NCBI RefSeq assembly: GCF_003258605.2
Contig: NZ_CP031264.1
Coordinates: forward strand, 6,378,232 to 6,442,231
DNA length: 64,000 nt
Origin: Peterkaempfera bronchialis
GTDB lineage: Bacteria > Actinomycetota > Actinomycetes > Streptomycetales > Streptomycetaceae
Reading direction: 5' to 3'
Under the pieces are notes generated by a model. It did not search any database. It saw only the letters and a list, made by a program, of their open reading frames with translations, and was not told the DNA's origin. Positions 25,670 to 34,366 of this stretch are shown piece after piece (the first letter of the stretch is position 1; each line of letters starts with the position of its first letter). Made by a program: the position numbers and the translations under genes.

Positions 25670-28600
25670 TCAGCCGGTGGCCGCCTGCACCTCCGTGTAG
25701 CCCTGCACCACCGCGCCGTCGTCCCAGACCACCGAGCCCAGGTAGCGGTGGCCGGGCTCCAGGCCCGACCAGCTCAGCCGGAAGCGCGGCCGGTCGCCGA
25801 TGGCCACGGCCGCCGACTCGGGGGCGGCGATGGCATTGCCCGCCGTGCTGCCGTCCAGCAGCCAGCCGTCGACGGCCACCCGGGTGTCACCCGCGTCGGC
25901 CGGGGCGGAGCGCAGGTCGGCGTAGACCACCCACTGACCGGCGGCCGGGCTGCGCACCTGGACCGCCTCGGTCGCGGTACCGGCCGTGGCGGCGGTGGCG
26001 TACAGGGTCAGCGCGCCGGTGGCGGACTGCTTGTACAGGTAGAGGTCCACATCGGTGCCCCGGCGGTAGTCGTCGGCGAAGGTCCCGAAGCGCAGCAGCT
26101 TGGTCCCGGCGGGCACGGTGACCGACCGGCTCGCCGTGTGGTCGCCGACCGTGGGCCGGGCGGTGTCAAAGGCCACCCCGGTGGCGTTCCGCAGCGGGTG
26201 CACGGTGACCTCGGCCGGGGAGAGCCCCCGGACCCGGGCGTTCAGGGTGCCCGCGTAGCCCGCCTGCGGGCGCAGCGCCATGGACCCCCGGGTGCCGTGC
26301 CCGGCCGCCTCCGGCGCGGGCGCCAGCGCCACCGGCTTGACCGCGATCGGGGACCGCACCGCATGGGTGCCGTCGGTCCAGGTGAGCGCGCCGAAGGCCC
26401 AGCTGCCCAGCGGCGCCGTGGTGCGGGTCAGGGTGACCCGGTACCGGGCGCTCTTGCCGGGCCGCAGGGTGAACGCTGCGGGCCTGACCTCGGCGGTGAA
26501 GCCGGGTGGGGCGTCGACCTGCACCCGGTAGGAGGCCCGGCGGCTGTCCACATTGGTCACCGTGCGCACCAGGGTCTGCCGACCGGCCAGCGCAGCGACC
26601 GCCAGCGACGGGTAGTTGAGGTCGCTGGGGTCGGTCCGCCGGACCCGGGCGCAGTCGCGGGCCCCGGTGACGGCGGGCAGTTGCTGGCCGATCGCGCAGG
26701 CGTACTCCTGCCAGTCCCGCTGGCCCGCCCGGTAGACCAGCCCCGGGTCGAAGGCACGGGCGGGGTCCACATGGCCGGAGCCGTAGGAGAACGGGGTGGC
26801 GGTCCGGCCTGCGGCGTCCTTGATCGGGCCGCCCTGGTTGTCGGTGGTGTACGCGGTGGTCATCAGCGCCGACTGGACCTCGGCCGGGGACCATCCGGGG
26901 TGGCGGGAGAGCAGCAGCGCGGCGAGCCCGGCGACATGCGGGGCGGCCATCGAGGTGCCCGACATGGCCCCGAACCCGTTGCCGTCCGCCGTGTCGGGGG
27001 CGACCCCGGCGATCACATCCACGCCGGGCGCCGTGACATCGGGCTTCAGCAGGTCGCCGCCGCCGGCCGAGGCGGGGCCGGTGGAGGAGAAGTCGGCCAT
27101 GGCGGGCGCGGGCGCCGTCCAGACCTCGGAGGCGGCGAGCGAAGCGGTGGCGCCGGGCGTGGCCGCGTACGCCGCGACCTGCGCCCCGGCGACCTGGTCC
27201 AGGTGCACGGTCGGCACATGGTGGAAGTCGGCGTCCAGCGAGTTGGCCGTCGGGTTGTACAGGACCATGCCGACGCCGCCGGCCTCCTGCACCGCCGCGG
27301 ACTTCTCGGTGCGGTCATTGCCACCGCGTCGGCAGACCACGATCGCGCCCGCCGCCTTGACCGGGTCGAGCGTGCCGGACCAGCACTCGGACACCTGGCC
27401 GGAGTTCGCGCCGTCCCTGCCCACCGCCGAGGCGGTCACCAGCGGTGCGCTCTCCACGGCCGCGCCGGTGCCGACGCCGGTGAAGCTGCGCCCGTCGCCG
27501 AGGGCGAGCGTGGCGCGGTAGCGGCGGTCATGGGTGGAGGCGGCGACCGTCATCTCCCACGGCGCGTTGTGCGAGACGCTGCCGGCGGTGCCGGTGTTGC
27601 CGGCCCCGGTGGCGACGAACACCCCGGCGTGGGCGGCGTTGTAGAAGGCCGACTCCACCGAGTTCACCACCGAGCCGGTGGAGCCGGAGACGGAGTAGTT
27701 GATCACGTCCACGCCGTCGGCGACCGCCTGGTTGACGGCGGCCACGGTGTCCGCGGTCCCGCAGGAGAGGTTGTTGTCCGCGTCGACGACCCAGCACGCC
27801 TTGTAGATCGCCAGCCGGGCGGCCGGGGCCATGCCGGTCGCCTCGCCCACCGCATTGCCGTTGATCACAACGGGTACGCCGGAGTCGCCGGCGGCGGTGG
27901 AGGCGGTGTGGGTGCCATGGCCGCCGTAGTCGCGCGGCGAGAGGTACTCACCGGCGACCGGGGTGACGCCCTGGTGGTAGTAGCGGGCACCGATCACCTT
28001 GTTGTTGCAGGTCACCGGAGCCTGCTCGCCGTGGTCGCAGGTCCCCTTCCAGGTACGGGCGATGGCCCTGGCGTCGGGCCGGGGCTCGGGCAGCGGGGCG
28101 AAGAGCGGGCTGTCGGGGGAGTACCCCGAGTCCACCATGCCGATGACCACGCCCTCCCCGGCGTGCGCGGCACCGCCGAACCGCCGCTCCCAGACCCCGC
28201 CGCTGCCCGACAGGCCGAGGAAGCGGGCGGTGGAGACGGTGTCCACGTCCAGCAGTTGGTTGCGCTCCAGCGAGACCACGCCCTGCTCGGCCGCCAGCCG
28301 GGCGGCCTGACGGGCCGTGAGCCGGGCGGCGAAGCCATTGAAGGCGTAGTCGTAGGCGTACACCGGCCGTACCCCGGGCACCCGCGCCAGCACCTGCTTG
28401 CGCCGCGCCTCCAGATGGCCCCGGTAGGAGCGGGTGGCCGAGGAGCCGGGGTCCACCTTCCCGCCCGGCTGCGGCCGGGTGGCGGCCAGACCCCTGATGC
28501 CGCCGCCGTAGGAGGCGACGGGGGCTTCGGCGAGTTGGACGATGTACAGGCCGTCCGTGTACGGACCGGCGGCGGCCGGACCGTCGGCGCCCGGGCCGTC

Positions 28601-28747
28601 GGTGGGCGCGGAGGGCGGCGAGGCCGCCAGGCCGGGCGCCGCTCCGGTGAGCACGGCGGCGGCCACGACGGGGCCCAGGACCAGGCCTATCAGCCGGGAC
28701 CTGCGACGAAACACCACGGTGAGGGTCCTCCCCCTGACGTAGGACAT
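25670..28747 (-). CDS. Secreted S8 subtilisin-like protease
   Basis: A 1025-residue secreted serine protease. The N-terminus is basic, then hydrophobic (signal peptide, cleavage near APGLAA). An I9-type propeptide follows (YIVQLAEAPVASYGG to about residue 160). The catalytic triad is D206 (GMVDSGYSP), H277 (GGHGTHT) and S599 (SGTSMAAPH). A PA domain is inserted between His and Ser (VVCRRGGNDRTEKSAAV, about 440-540). After the peptidase there is an Fn3-like domain (TAEVRPAAFTLRPGKSARYRV) and a beta-rich C-terminal region resembling pre-peptidase/lectin folds. It lies 57 bases after the sigma/membrane-protein pair on the same strand, so it may be their target or an operon member. Confidence 0.94.
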   Translation of the reverse strand: MSYVRGRTLTVVFRRRSRLIGLVLGPVVAAAVLTGAAPGLAASPPSAPTDGPGADGPAAAGPYTDGLYIVQLAEAPVASYGGGIRGLAATRPQPGGKVDPGSSATRSYRGHLEARRKQVLARVPGVRPVYAYDYAFNGFAARLTARQAARLAAEQGVVSLERNQLLDVDTVSTARFLGLSGSGGVWERRFGGAAHAGEGVVIGMVDSGYSPDSPLFAPLPEPRPDARAIARTWKGTCDHGEQAPVTCNNKVIGARYYHQGVTPVAGEYLSPRDYGGHGTHTASTAAGDSGVPVVINGNAVGEATGMAPAARLAIYKACWVVDADNNLSCGTADTVAAVNQAVADGVDVINYSVSGSTGSVVNSVESAFYNAAHAGVFVATGAGNTGTAGSVSHNAPWEMTVAASTHDRRYRATLALGDGRSFTGVGTGAAVESAPLVTASAVGRDGANSGQVSECWSGTLDPVKAAGAIVVCRRGGNDRTEKSAAVQEAGGVGMVLYNPTANSLDADFHHVPTVHLDQVAGAQVAAYAATPGATASLAASEVWTAPAPAMADFSSTGPASAGGGDLLKPDVTAPGVDVIAGVAPDTADGNGFGAMSGTSMAAPHVAGLAALLLSRHPGWSPAEVQSALMTTAYTTDNQGGPIKDAAGRTATPFSYGSGHVDPARAFDPGLVYRAGQRDWQEYACAIGQQLPAVTGARDCARVRRTDPSDLNYPSLAVAALAGRQTLVRTVTNVDSRRASYRVQVDAPPGFTAEVRPAAFTLRPGKSARYRVTLTRTTAPLGSWAFGALTWTDGTHAVRSPIAVKPVALAPAPEAAGHGTRGSMALRPQAGYAGTLNARVRGLSPAEVTVHPLRNATGVAFDTARPTVGDHTASRSVTVPAGTKLLRFGTFADDYRRGTDVDLYLYKQSATGALTLYATAATAGTATEAVQVRSPAAGQWVVYADLRSAPADAGDTRVAVDGWLLDGSTAGNAIAAPESAAVAIGDRPRFRLSWSGLEPGHRYLGSVVWDDGAVVQGYTEVQAATG

Positions 28748-28804
28748 GCGGATGGATGGGCGATGGTGCGCCCCGCACGGGGCGGGGTCTCGGGAGACGT
28801 CGGG

Positions 28805-29788
28805 TCAGAAGAAGTCGCCGTGCAGCGAGGCGGACCCGTCCGAGCCGCCGGTCCCCGAGGCCGAGGCCGTCCAGCGGTCCCGGGTGGCGTCCCGGACGCC
28901 CTCCGCGTGGTTGTACTGGGCGGCGAAGACATACCGGCCGGGCGGCAGCACCACGCCCTCGCGCAGCCGGAAGCGGTAGACGATCTCGCTGTCGCTGGCG
29001 TCGGTCTCCGCGATGATGTCGGCGGGCCCGGCCGTGGTCCAGGAGCCGGTGCTGCTGACGTCCGGGGTGCGGGCGATCCGCACCTCCACCTGGAGGTCCC
29101 GCAGCGGTACCCGGGTGTCGACGGTGACATTGCTCTGCGTCCAGGTCTCGGTGGAGTGCGCGTCCACCGAGCCGCCGGCCGCCAGGAAGCGGTCCCGCAG
29201 CAGGCCGTCGGAGTTGCCGCCGGGCGGGGCGCCGGTCGCCGGACCCTCCGTCGTGGCAGTGGCCGTCCCCGCGCCGGTCGCGACGCCGGTGCCGGTGGCG
29301 GGGGCCGATGCGCCCTCCACGGCGGACCCGCCGGCGGCCCCTTCGGCGGACCCGTCGGCGGCCCCGGAGGGGGCGGCGGGCCGCCGGGTCGACGCATCGG
29401 GGGAGGGGGCCCCGGAGGGCGCCGGGCTGCCGGGGGCGGGGGCGGTCGGGGAGACGCCGCCCGGGAGGGCCGGGGCGAGCGGGCCGTCGGAGATCCGGAT
29501 GGAGGGGCGGTCTTCCTCCTGGAGGGCGGCCACCGCCCAGGCCGCCGCGCCGCCGACCAGCAGCAGCGAGCCGAGCACCGCCCCGAGGCCGGAGATCCGC
29601 ACCGGGCGGCCGAGCACCTGCCGGGCGGGGGTCGCGGGCCCGGGGCCGTACCGGTCCTCCAACTGCGCCTGCTCGACACGGCGGAGGATGTACTCCCGGT
29701 CGGGCGTGTGCCGGGCGGCCTCGGCACGCAGCGCGGGGCGCAGCCGGCCGTCCCGGTCGGCCCCGCGGTCGTGCTCCTGGCCAGGCAT
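28805..29788 (-). CDS. Membrane protein coupled to the ECF sigma factor
   Basis: A 327-residue protein with a cytoplasmic N-terminus of about 60 residues (TPDREYILRRVEQAQLEDRYG), one transmembrane helix (LGAVLGSLLLVGGAAAWAV) and a long extracytoplasmic part. The first 130 residues outside are Pro/Ala/Ser/Thr-rich. The C-terminal 130 residues look folded (VPLRDLQVEVRIARTPDVSS, FRLREGVVLPPGRYVFAAQY). The start overlaps the sigma-factor stop by one base, with GGAGGAG upstream. Topology and coupling suggest an anti-sigma or sensor role, but no zinc-binding anti-sigma motif is present, so this is inference. Confidence 0.75.
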   Translation of the reverse strand: MPGQEHDRGADRDGRLRPALRAEAARHTPDREYILRRVEQAQLEDRYGPGPATPARQVLGRPVRISGLGAVLGSLLLVGGAAAWAVAALQEEDRPSIRISDGPLAPALPGGVSPTAPAPGSPAPSGAPSPDASTRRPAAPSGAADGSAEGAAGGSAVEGASAPATGTGVATGAGTATATTEGPATGAPPGGNSDGLLRDRFLAAGGSVDAHSTETWTQSNVTVDTRVPLRDLQVEVRIARTPDVSSTGSWTTAGPADIIAETDASDSEIVYRFRLREGVVLPPGRYVFAAQYNHAEGVRDATRDRWTASASGTGGSDGSASLHGDFF

Positions 29789-30453
29789 CACTCCTCCTCC
29801 CGGTTGCCGCCGACGGCCGCTACCGAGCGCCGTCCGCGGCGTCGCGTCGGCGCCGGTCTGCGCCGGGCGGCCGGGTTGCCGTCGGCCGGGCCGACGGCGG
29901 GTCCCCCGGCATCGTACGGGGCACCCCCGGCGCCCGACCGCAGCAGTGCCTCCAGTTGGGCGGCGCCGCGTGAGGTCTGGCTCTTCACGGTGCCCACCGA
30001 GATGCCGAGCACCTTGGCGGTCTCCTGCTCGGAGAGGTCGAAGCCGTGGCGGAGGACCACGCAGGCCCGCTTGCGGAACGGCAGCCGGTCCAGGGCGGTA
30101 CGCACATCGATCACGGCGGGCACGTCCGGGTCGTCGAAGCGCTCCCGCCAGAGCGCGGCCACCACGCCGACGCGGCGGCGCTCCCGGGTGAGGGAGCGGA
30201 TGCGGTTGCGGGCAAGGTTGGTGACGACCCCTCGGGCGTAGGCGGCCGGGCGGTCGGCGGCCCGGACCCGGTCCCAGTGGCGCCAGACCTCGACCAGCGC
30301 ATCGGCGGCGAGGTCGTCGGCGGAGTCGGGGTCGCCGGTGAGCAGATGCGCGAGGCGGGAGAGTTCCGCGTGGTGGCGCTCGAAGAACTCGTGGAACTCC
30401 CGAGCATCGGCAGTGTCCTGGGGAATCTCCGCTCTCCCTCCGTGCCTGCCCAC
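29788..30453 (-). CDS. ECF sigma factor (SigE-family type)
   Basis: Extracytoplasmic-function sigma factor. Region 2 is FHEFFERHHAELSRLAHLLTGDPDSADDLAADALVEVWRHWD; region 4 is LPFRKRACVVLRHGFDLSEQETAKVLGISVGTVKSQTSRG. A basic tail follows (RRRPAPTRRRGRRS). The N-terminal boundary is uncertain. GTG 30453 is used here (221 residues). ATG-like starts further out (to 30603) add low-complexity Arg/Pro sequence. The best ribosome site, GGAGGGAGAG at 30441-30432, lies downstream of GTG 30453 and points to a non-canonical ATT at 30426. It is coupled to the downstream membrane protein gene. Confidence 0.85.
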   Translation of the reverse strand: MGRHGGRAEIPQDTADAREFHEFFERHHAELSRLAHLLTGDPDSADDLAADALVEVWRHWDRVRAADRPAAYARGVVTNLARNRIRSLTRERRRVGVVAALWRERFDDPDVPAVIDVRTALDRLPFRKRACVVLRHGFDLSEQETAKVLGISVGTVKSQTSRGAAQLEALLRSGAGGAPYDAGGPAVGPADGNPAARRRPAPTRRRGRRSVAAVGGNREEE

Positions 30454-30776
30454 GGTGCGGCGTGGGCTCAGGCCGGCCCTGTGCTGCCCCGGCCGATGCG
30501 TCCAGGGCCTCCGGGCCGATGCGGCCCGAGGGTCGTCCGCGGCGAGCGGCTCGGCGGATACCGTACGTGTGCACGGCGTTCGGCTGCGTGTCGCGGGTTG
30601 CATGAGAGTAGCAGCGTTGCCCGGGTCGGCCCCAGCGTATTGACGTGGGCATTTCCTATCGATGGTGGAAAGTGCTCAACAGCCCTCCGCAGTCCGTGGG
30701 TTGACGTGATCCGGAGGGCCTGCGCGAGGGCTTGGGGACGCCTGTTTCGACGCCGTACGGGCTGCTTCCGGGCTGC
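30454..30776. other. Intergenic region upstream of the sigma gene
   Basis: About 320 bases between the sigma factor and the alaA terminator, both genes on the minus strand. It contains a locally A/T-richer patch near 30640-30690 (TATCGATGG) that could hold the sigma-operon promoter. No gene or clear consensus promoter was identified. Confidence 0.4.
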
Positions 30777-30802
30777 TTCCGGGCGGCCGCGGCAGCCCGG
30801 AA
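30777..30802 (-). terminator. Terminator after alaA
   Basis: Perfect eight-base stem TTCCGGGC/GCCCGGAA with a ten-base GC-rich loop, 16 bases past the alaA stop. Confidence 0.7.
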
Positions 30803-30817
30803 CGGGACCCCCGGGGG

Positions 30818-32029
30818 CTACTGGCGGTACCCCGCCAGAAAGCGCCCGATCCGGCTGATGGCGACCTCCAGGTCGTCCGCCCGGGGCAGGGTGAGGATGC
30901 GGAAGTGGTCGGGGCGCGGCCAGTTGAAACCGGTGCCCTGCACGATATGGATCTTCTCGCGGAGCAGCAGGTCCAGGACGAACCGTTCGTCGTCCTCGAT
31001 CCGGTGCACCGCCGGGTCCAGCCGCGCGAAGGCGTACAGCGCGCCCCGGGGCTTGACGCAGCTCACCCCGGGGATGTCGTTGAGCGCCCGGTACGCCACA
31101 TCGCGCTGCTCGGCCAGCCGCCCGGTCGGCAGCACCAGGTCCTCGATCGACTGCCGGCCGCCGAGCGCCGCCTGCACCGCGTACTGCGCCGGGACGTTGG
31201 GGCAGAGCCGCATCCCGGCGAGCATGGTGAGGCCCTCCAGGTAGTCCCTGGCGTGCTGCTTGGGCCCGGTGACCACCAGCCAGCCGGAGCGGAACCCGGC
31301 CACCCGGTAGGACTTGGAGAGGCCGTTGAAGGTCAGCACCACCAGATCGGGGGCGAGCGCGGCCAGGCAGTGGTGCTCCACGCCGTCGTACAGGATCTTG
31401 TCGTAGATCTCGTCGGCCAGGACCATCAGGTGATGGCGGCGGGCGAGGTCCAGGATGCCCTCCAGGATCTCGCGCGGATAGACCGCCCCGGTGGGGTTGT
31501 TGGGGTTGATGACCACGATCGCCCGGGTGCGGTCGGTGATCTTGGCGGCGATGTCGTCCAGGTCCGGGAACCAGTCCGACTGCTCGTCGCAGAGGTAGTG
31601 CACCGCCCGGCCGCCGGCCAGTCGGGTCACCGCCGTCCAGAGCGGGAAGTCCGGTGCCGGTACCAGGACTTCGTCCCCGTCGTCGACCAGCGCCGTGACG
31701 GCCATCGAGACCAGCTCGGAGACGCCGTTGCCGAGGAAGACGTCGTCCACCCCGACGCCCTCCACGCCCCGCTGCTGGTAGTACTGCGCCACCGCGCGGC
31801 GGGCGGGCAGGATGCCGCGCGCGTCGCTGTAGCCGTGCGCCCGGGGCAGGTTGCGGATGATGTCCTGAAGGATCTCCTCCGGGGCCTCGAACCCGAACTG
31901 CGCCGGATTGCCGGTGTTCAGGCGCAGGACGCTGTGCCCGGCCTCCTCCAGGGCGTTGGCCTGCTCGATCACCGGGCCCCGGATCTCGTAGCACACACCC
32001 GCGAGCTTGCTGGACTGCCGGAACTCCAT
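30818..32029 (-). CDS. alaA: Alanine-type aminotransferase
   Basis: PLP-dependent class I/II aminotransferase, 403 residues, very close in sequence to the AlaA (glutamate-pyruvate transaminase) group: EFRQSSKLAGVCYEIRGPV at the N-terminus, LRLNTGNPAQFGF, GNGVSELVSMA, VINPNNPTGAVYP, ADEIYDKILYDG. The PLP lysine is in FNGLSKSYRVAGFRSGW, and the C-terminal Arg is in DHFRILTLPR. It makes alanine from pyruvate and glutamate. The start is ATG 32029 with GGAGG six bases upstream. It is divergent from an HxlR regulator across about 100 bases containing two palindromes, so it may be under that regulator's control. Confidence 0.93.
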   Translation of the reverse strand: MEFRQSSKLAGVCYEIRGPVIEQANALEEAGHSVLRLNTGNPAQFGFEAPEEILQDIIRNLPRAHGYSDARGILPARRAVAQYYQQRGVEGVGVDDVFLGNGVSELVSMAVTALVDDGDEVLVPAPDFPLWTAVTRLAGGRAVHYLCDEQSDWFPDLDDIAAKITDRTRAIVVINPNNPTGAVYPREILEGILDLARRHHLMVLADEIYDKILYDGVEHHCLAALAPDLVVLTFNGLSKSYRVAGFRSGWLVVTGPKQHARDYLEGLTMLAGMRLCPNVPAQYAVQAALGGRQSIEDLVLPTGRLAEQRDVAYRALNDIPGVSCVKPRGALYAFARLDPAVHRIEDDERFVLDLLLREKIHIVQGTGFNWPRPDHFRILTLPRADDLEVAISRIGRFLAGYRQ

Positions 32030-32075
32030 GTGCGGCCTCCCGATCGTGGGACCTGAGGCGGCCCGACGGCCGCTC

Positions 32076-32109
32076 CTTGGTTCTACCAAGTGTGGACTTG
32101 GAAAGTCCA
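32076..32109. promoter_or_regulatory. Two palindromes in the alaA/HxlR divergent promoter
   Basis: CTTGG-N5-CCAAG (32076-32090) and TGGACTT-N3-AAGTCCA (32093-32109). The second overlaps the likely -35 area of the HxlR promoter (TATGCT at 32120-32125 as -10). They are good candidates for HxlR autoregulation and for control of alaA. Confidence 0.6.
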
Positions 32110-32131
32110 ACCATATGGCTATGCTGGCCCC

Positions 32132-32767
32132 ATGCCGCGCCGAAGCTACGCCCACTACTGCGCCGTCGCCCGAGCCCTGGACACCGTGGGGGAACGCTGG
32201 ACCCTGCTGATCGTCCGGGAACTCCTCGCCGGACCGCGCCGCTACACCGACCTCCACGCCGACCTGCCCGGCGTCTCCACGGACGTCCTGGCCTCCCGGC
32301 TGAAGGAGCTGGAGGCCGACGGACTGGTCGAGCGGCGCCGCGTCGGCCGCGCGGCAGGCACCCACCTGTACGCCCTCACCCCGCGCGGACGCGCCCTCCA
32401 GCCCGTGCTCGCCGCCCTGGCCACCTGGGGCGCCGCCGGCCTGGGCGAACCCGGCCCCACCGACGCGGTCCGCAGCCACTGGTCGGCGCTGCCGCTGCTG
32501 CGGGCCCTGGACCGGGCCGCCCCCGGCGCGGCCGGCACCGCCGAGGTACGGCTCCCCGGCGGCCCCTTCCACCTGCTGCTCGACCCGGCCGACCCGCACT
32601 ACGCCGACGGCCCGGCCGACCACCCCGACGCCGTACTCACCCTGGACGACGCCACCGCCGCCGCCCTCGCCGACGGCCGCACCACCCTCGGCGCCGCCCT
32701 CCACCAGGCCCGCCTCACCATCTCCGGCGACACCCCCCTGGCCAAAGCCCTACGCACCGCCGACTGA
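32132..32767 (+). CDS. HxlR-family transcriptional regulator
   Basis: Winged-helix regulator of the HxlR type, 211 residues: SYAHYCAVARALDTVGERWTLLIVRELLAGPRRYTDL, then GVSTDVLASRLKELEADGLVERRR as recognition helix and wing. The C-terminal 110 residues form an SCP2-like ligand or dimer module (GPFHLLLDPADPHYADG). The -10 TATGCT ends only six bases before ATG 32132, so the mRNA is probably leaderless. This fits the absence of a ribosome site and the rejection of the in-frame start at 32090. It is divergent from alaA. Ligand unknown. Confidence 0.9.
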   Translation: MPRRSYAHYCAVARALDTVGERWTLLIVRELLAGPRRYTDLHADLPGVSTDVLASRLKELEADGLVERRRVGRAAGTHLYALTPRGRALQPVLAALATWGAAGLGEPGPTDAVRSHWSALPLLRALDRAAPGAAGTAEVRLPGGPFHLLLDPADPHYADGPADHPDAVLTLDDATAAALADGRTTLGAALHQARLTISGDTPLAKALRTAD

Positions 32768-32792
32768 CCCCCACCCCGGCCCGGCCCGCCGC

Positions 32793-33262
32793 GTTGGTGG
32801 CCGATTGACCTCCGTCTCTGCCAGCCTTCCGGCCTCCGCCTTGCGCGGGCCTCACCGTTGACGGCCGGTTGCCCGCCGCCTCCGGCCGTCCGCCCCGCCG
32901 CCTGGCCTTGGGCGGCCGATGGGCGCACGCCTCCGCCCGACCCCGCCGCGTTGGTGGCCGATTGACCCCTGCCTCTGCCAGCTTTCCCGCCTCCGCCCGG
33001 CTGGGGCCTCACCGTTGTCGGCCGATTGCTCGATGCCTCCGGCCGTCCGTCCCGCCGCTTTGCCTTGGGCGGCCGATGGGCGCACGCCTCCGCCCGACCC
33101 GCCGTGTTGGTGGCCGGTTGACCCCCGCCTCTGCCAGCTTTCCCGCCTCCGCCCAGCCGGGGCTCACCGTTGTCGGCCGATCGCCCGCCGCCTCCGGCCG
33201 TCCGTCCCGCCGCCTGGCCTTGGGCGGCCGATGGGCGCACGTCCCCGCCCGCCTCCCCGCCT
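32793..33262. repeat. 156-157 bp tandem repeat, three copies
   Basis: Three head-to-tail copies start with GTTGGTGGCCGRTTGACC at 32793, 32950 and 33106 (periods 157 and 156). The third drifts away after about 33245. Each unit has two sub-blocks, the second starting 64 bases in with GTTGNCGGCCGRTTG. Copies differ by scattered substitutions. The array starts 25 bases after the HxlR stop. A minus-strand frame stays open across it, but is low-complexity and shifts between copies. This fills most of the 620-base gap to the DUF3800 gene; nothing else was seen there. Confidence 0.9.
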
Positions 33263-33378
33263 CAGCCCGGCCCACCTCCCCACCGTCGCAGGGCCCACCA
33301 CCTATCCGTCGGCAGCCGATCGACCAGTCGTCAGAAGCCGTCCGGCGTGATCCTTTGCCGCCCCCAGCCGCTGCATGC

Positions 33379-33401
33379 GGCCCACCCCGTTCAGGTGGGC
33401 C
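33379..33401 (-). terminator. Hairpin over the DUF3800 stop codon
   Basis: Perfect eight-base stem GGCCCACC/GGTGGGCC with a seven-base loop spanning the stop at 33391. Confidence 0.55.
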
Positions 33402-34236
33402 CGGTGAGGCCGTCGGTGTGCTGGAAGGTGCGGCCGGTGCGGGTGGGGGTGGAGGCGGGGCCCAGCGGGTGCTCCCGGCCGCGCCGCCAGTAGACCTGCT
33501 CGCCGAAGAGCCAGAAGTGCAGGTCCATCAACTGCGGAGGCCAGAGCACCAGTCCGGCGCCGCCGATGCGCCCGGCGTCGTTGCGGCGGGCGAGCCGGGC
33601 CAGTGGGTCCAGCAGGTCGAGTCCGGCGGGGCGCCCGGCCACGGCGGCGGTGGTGGCCGCCGCGACCAGGTCGGCCAGTTGCAGGTGCGGGACCAGGTGG
33701 GAGGGGGCGGTGAGGATGGGCAGGGCCACCCGCTCGGGTACGACGTGGGGGGTGCCCGAGCGGGTCAGCTCCTTGGCGGCCCGTAGCCATGAGCCACCCG
33801 CGTGGCCCGGTTCGTCGGCGATGACGACGCCGAGGGCATCCTGCTCGGCCAGGAACCGTTCGATGCGCTCGTAGAGGTAGGCGAGGATCGCCGGTTCGAC
33901 CCGGTCCCGCATCGGCCAGTCCAGGTGGCCTCGGTCCCAGACCACCACCGAGGAGCGGATGCCGTGGTCGGCGGCCCGCTCCAGCATGCCCCGGCGCAGC
34001 GCGGTGCGCAGGCGCGGTCCGGCGGTGCGCCAGAAGGCGGGTGCGGCCCGGCCGGGGTTCCACTTGAGCTCCACGCCGTCCGGGACCCCGAGTTGCGACC
34101 GCAGCTCCGCGAGGTCGGCTCCGTACGGGCCAAGTGCCCGCTCCGGTACGAACACCGCCCCCAGGGCGACCAGTTGGCCCAGCCCGGCGCGCGGCACCTG
34201 GTCGGTCTTGCTGTCGTCCACGAAGACCATCCACAT
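33391..34236 (-). CDS. DUF3800 domain protein
   Basis: A 281-residue DUF3800 protein, a family with an RNase H-like fold. The N-terminal VFVDDSKT is the family's first acidic motif. Further acidic residues lie in VVWDRGH, VVIADEPGH and the late QLADLVAAATT, matching a metal-dependent nuclease-like layout. The function is not established; members occur alone or near mobile and defence genes. The start is ATG 34236 with GGGAGG four bases upstream. It has no coupling to neighbours; the next gene on this strand ends about 130 bases upstream. Confidence 0.8.
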   Translation of the reverse strand: MWMVFVDDSKTDQVPRAGLGQLVALGAVFVPERALGPYGADLAELRSQLGVPDGVELKWNPGRAAPAFWRTAGPRLRTALRRGMLERAADHGIRSSVVVWDRGHLDWPMRDRVEPAILAYLYERIERFLAEQDALGVVIADEPGHAGGSWLRAAKELTRSGTPHVVPERVALPILTAPSHLVPHLQLADLVAAATTAAVAGRPAGLDLLDPLARLARRNDAGRIGGAGLVLWPPQLMDLHFWLFGEQVYWRRGREHPLGPASTPTRTGRTFQHTDGLTGPT

Positions 34237-34366
34237 GGCGCCTCCCCGGGTGCGGCGGTCCCCTGAAGGGTTATCGCCCGGGACGGCGCCCGCTATGCCG
34301 ATCGCGCGCCCCGCGAGGAGATGGACTGGGTCCGGCCCCCTGCCCGACCCGGGCGTCCGACCGGCC

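Noticed and set aside
32599-33240. Minus-strand open frame across the 156-bp repeats
   Set aside because: Low-complexity Arg/Gly/Ala sequence that changes frame between repeat copies, no ribosome site, and it overlaps the HxlR gene.
32793-33262. CRISPR array
   Set aside because: Units of 156-157 bases are near-identical throughout, with no alternation of short repeats and unique spacers, and no cas genes are present. The same applies to 47835-48440.
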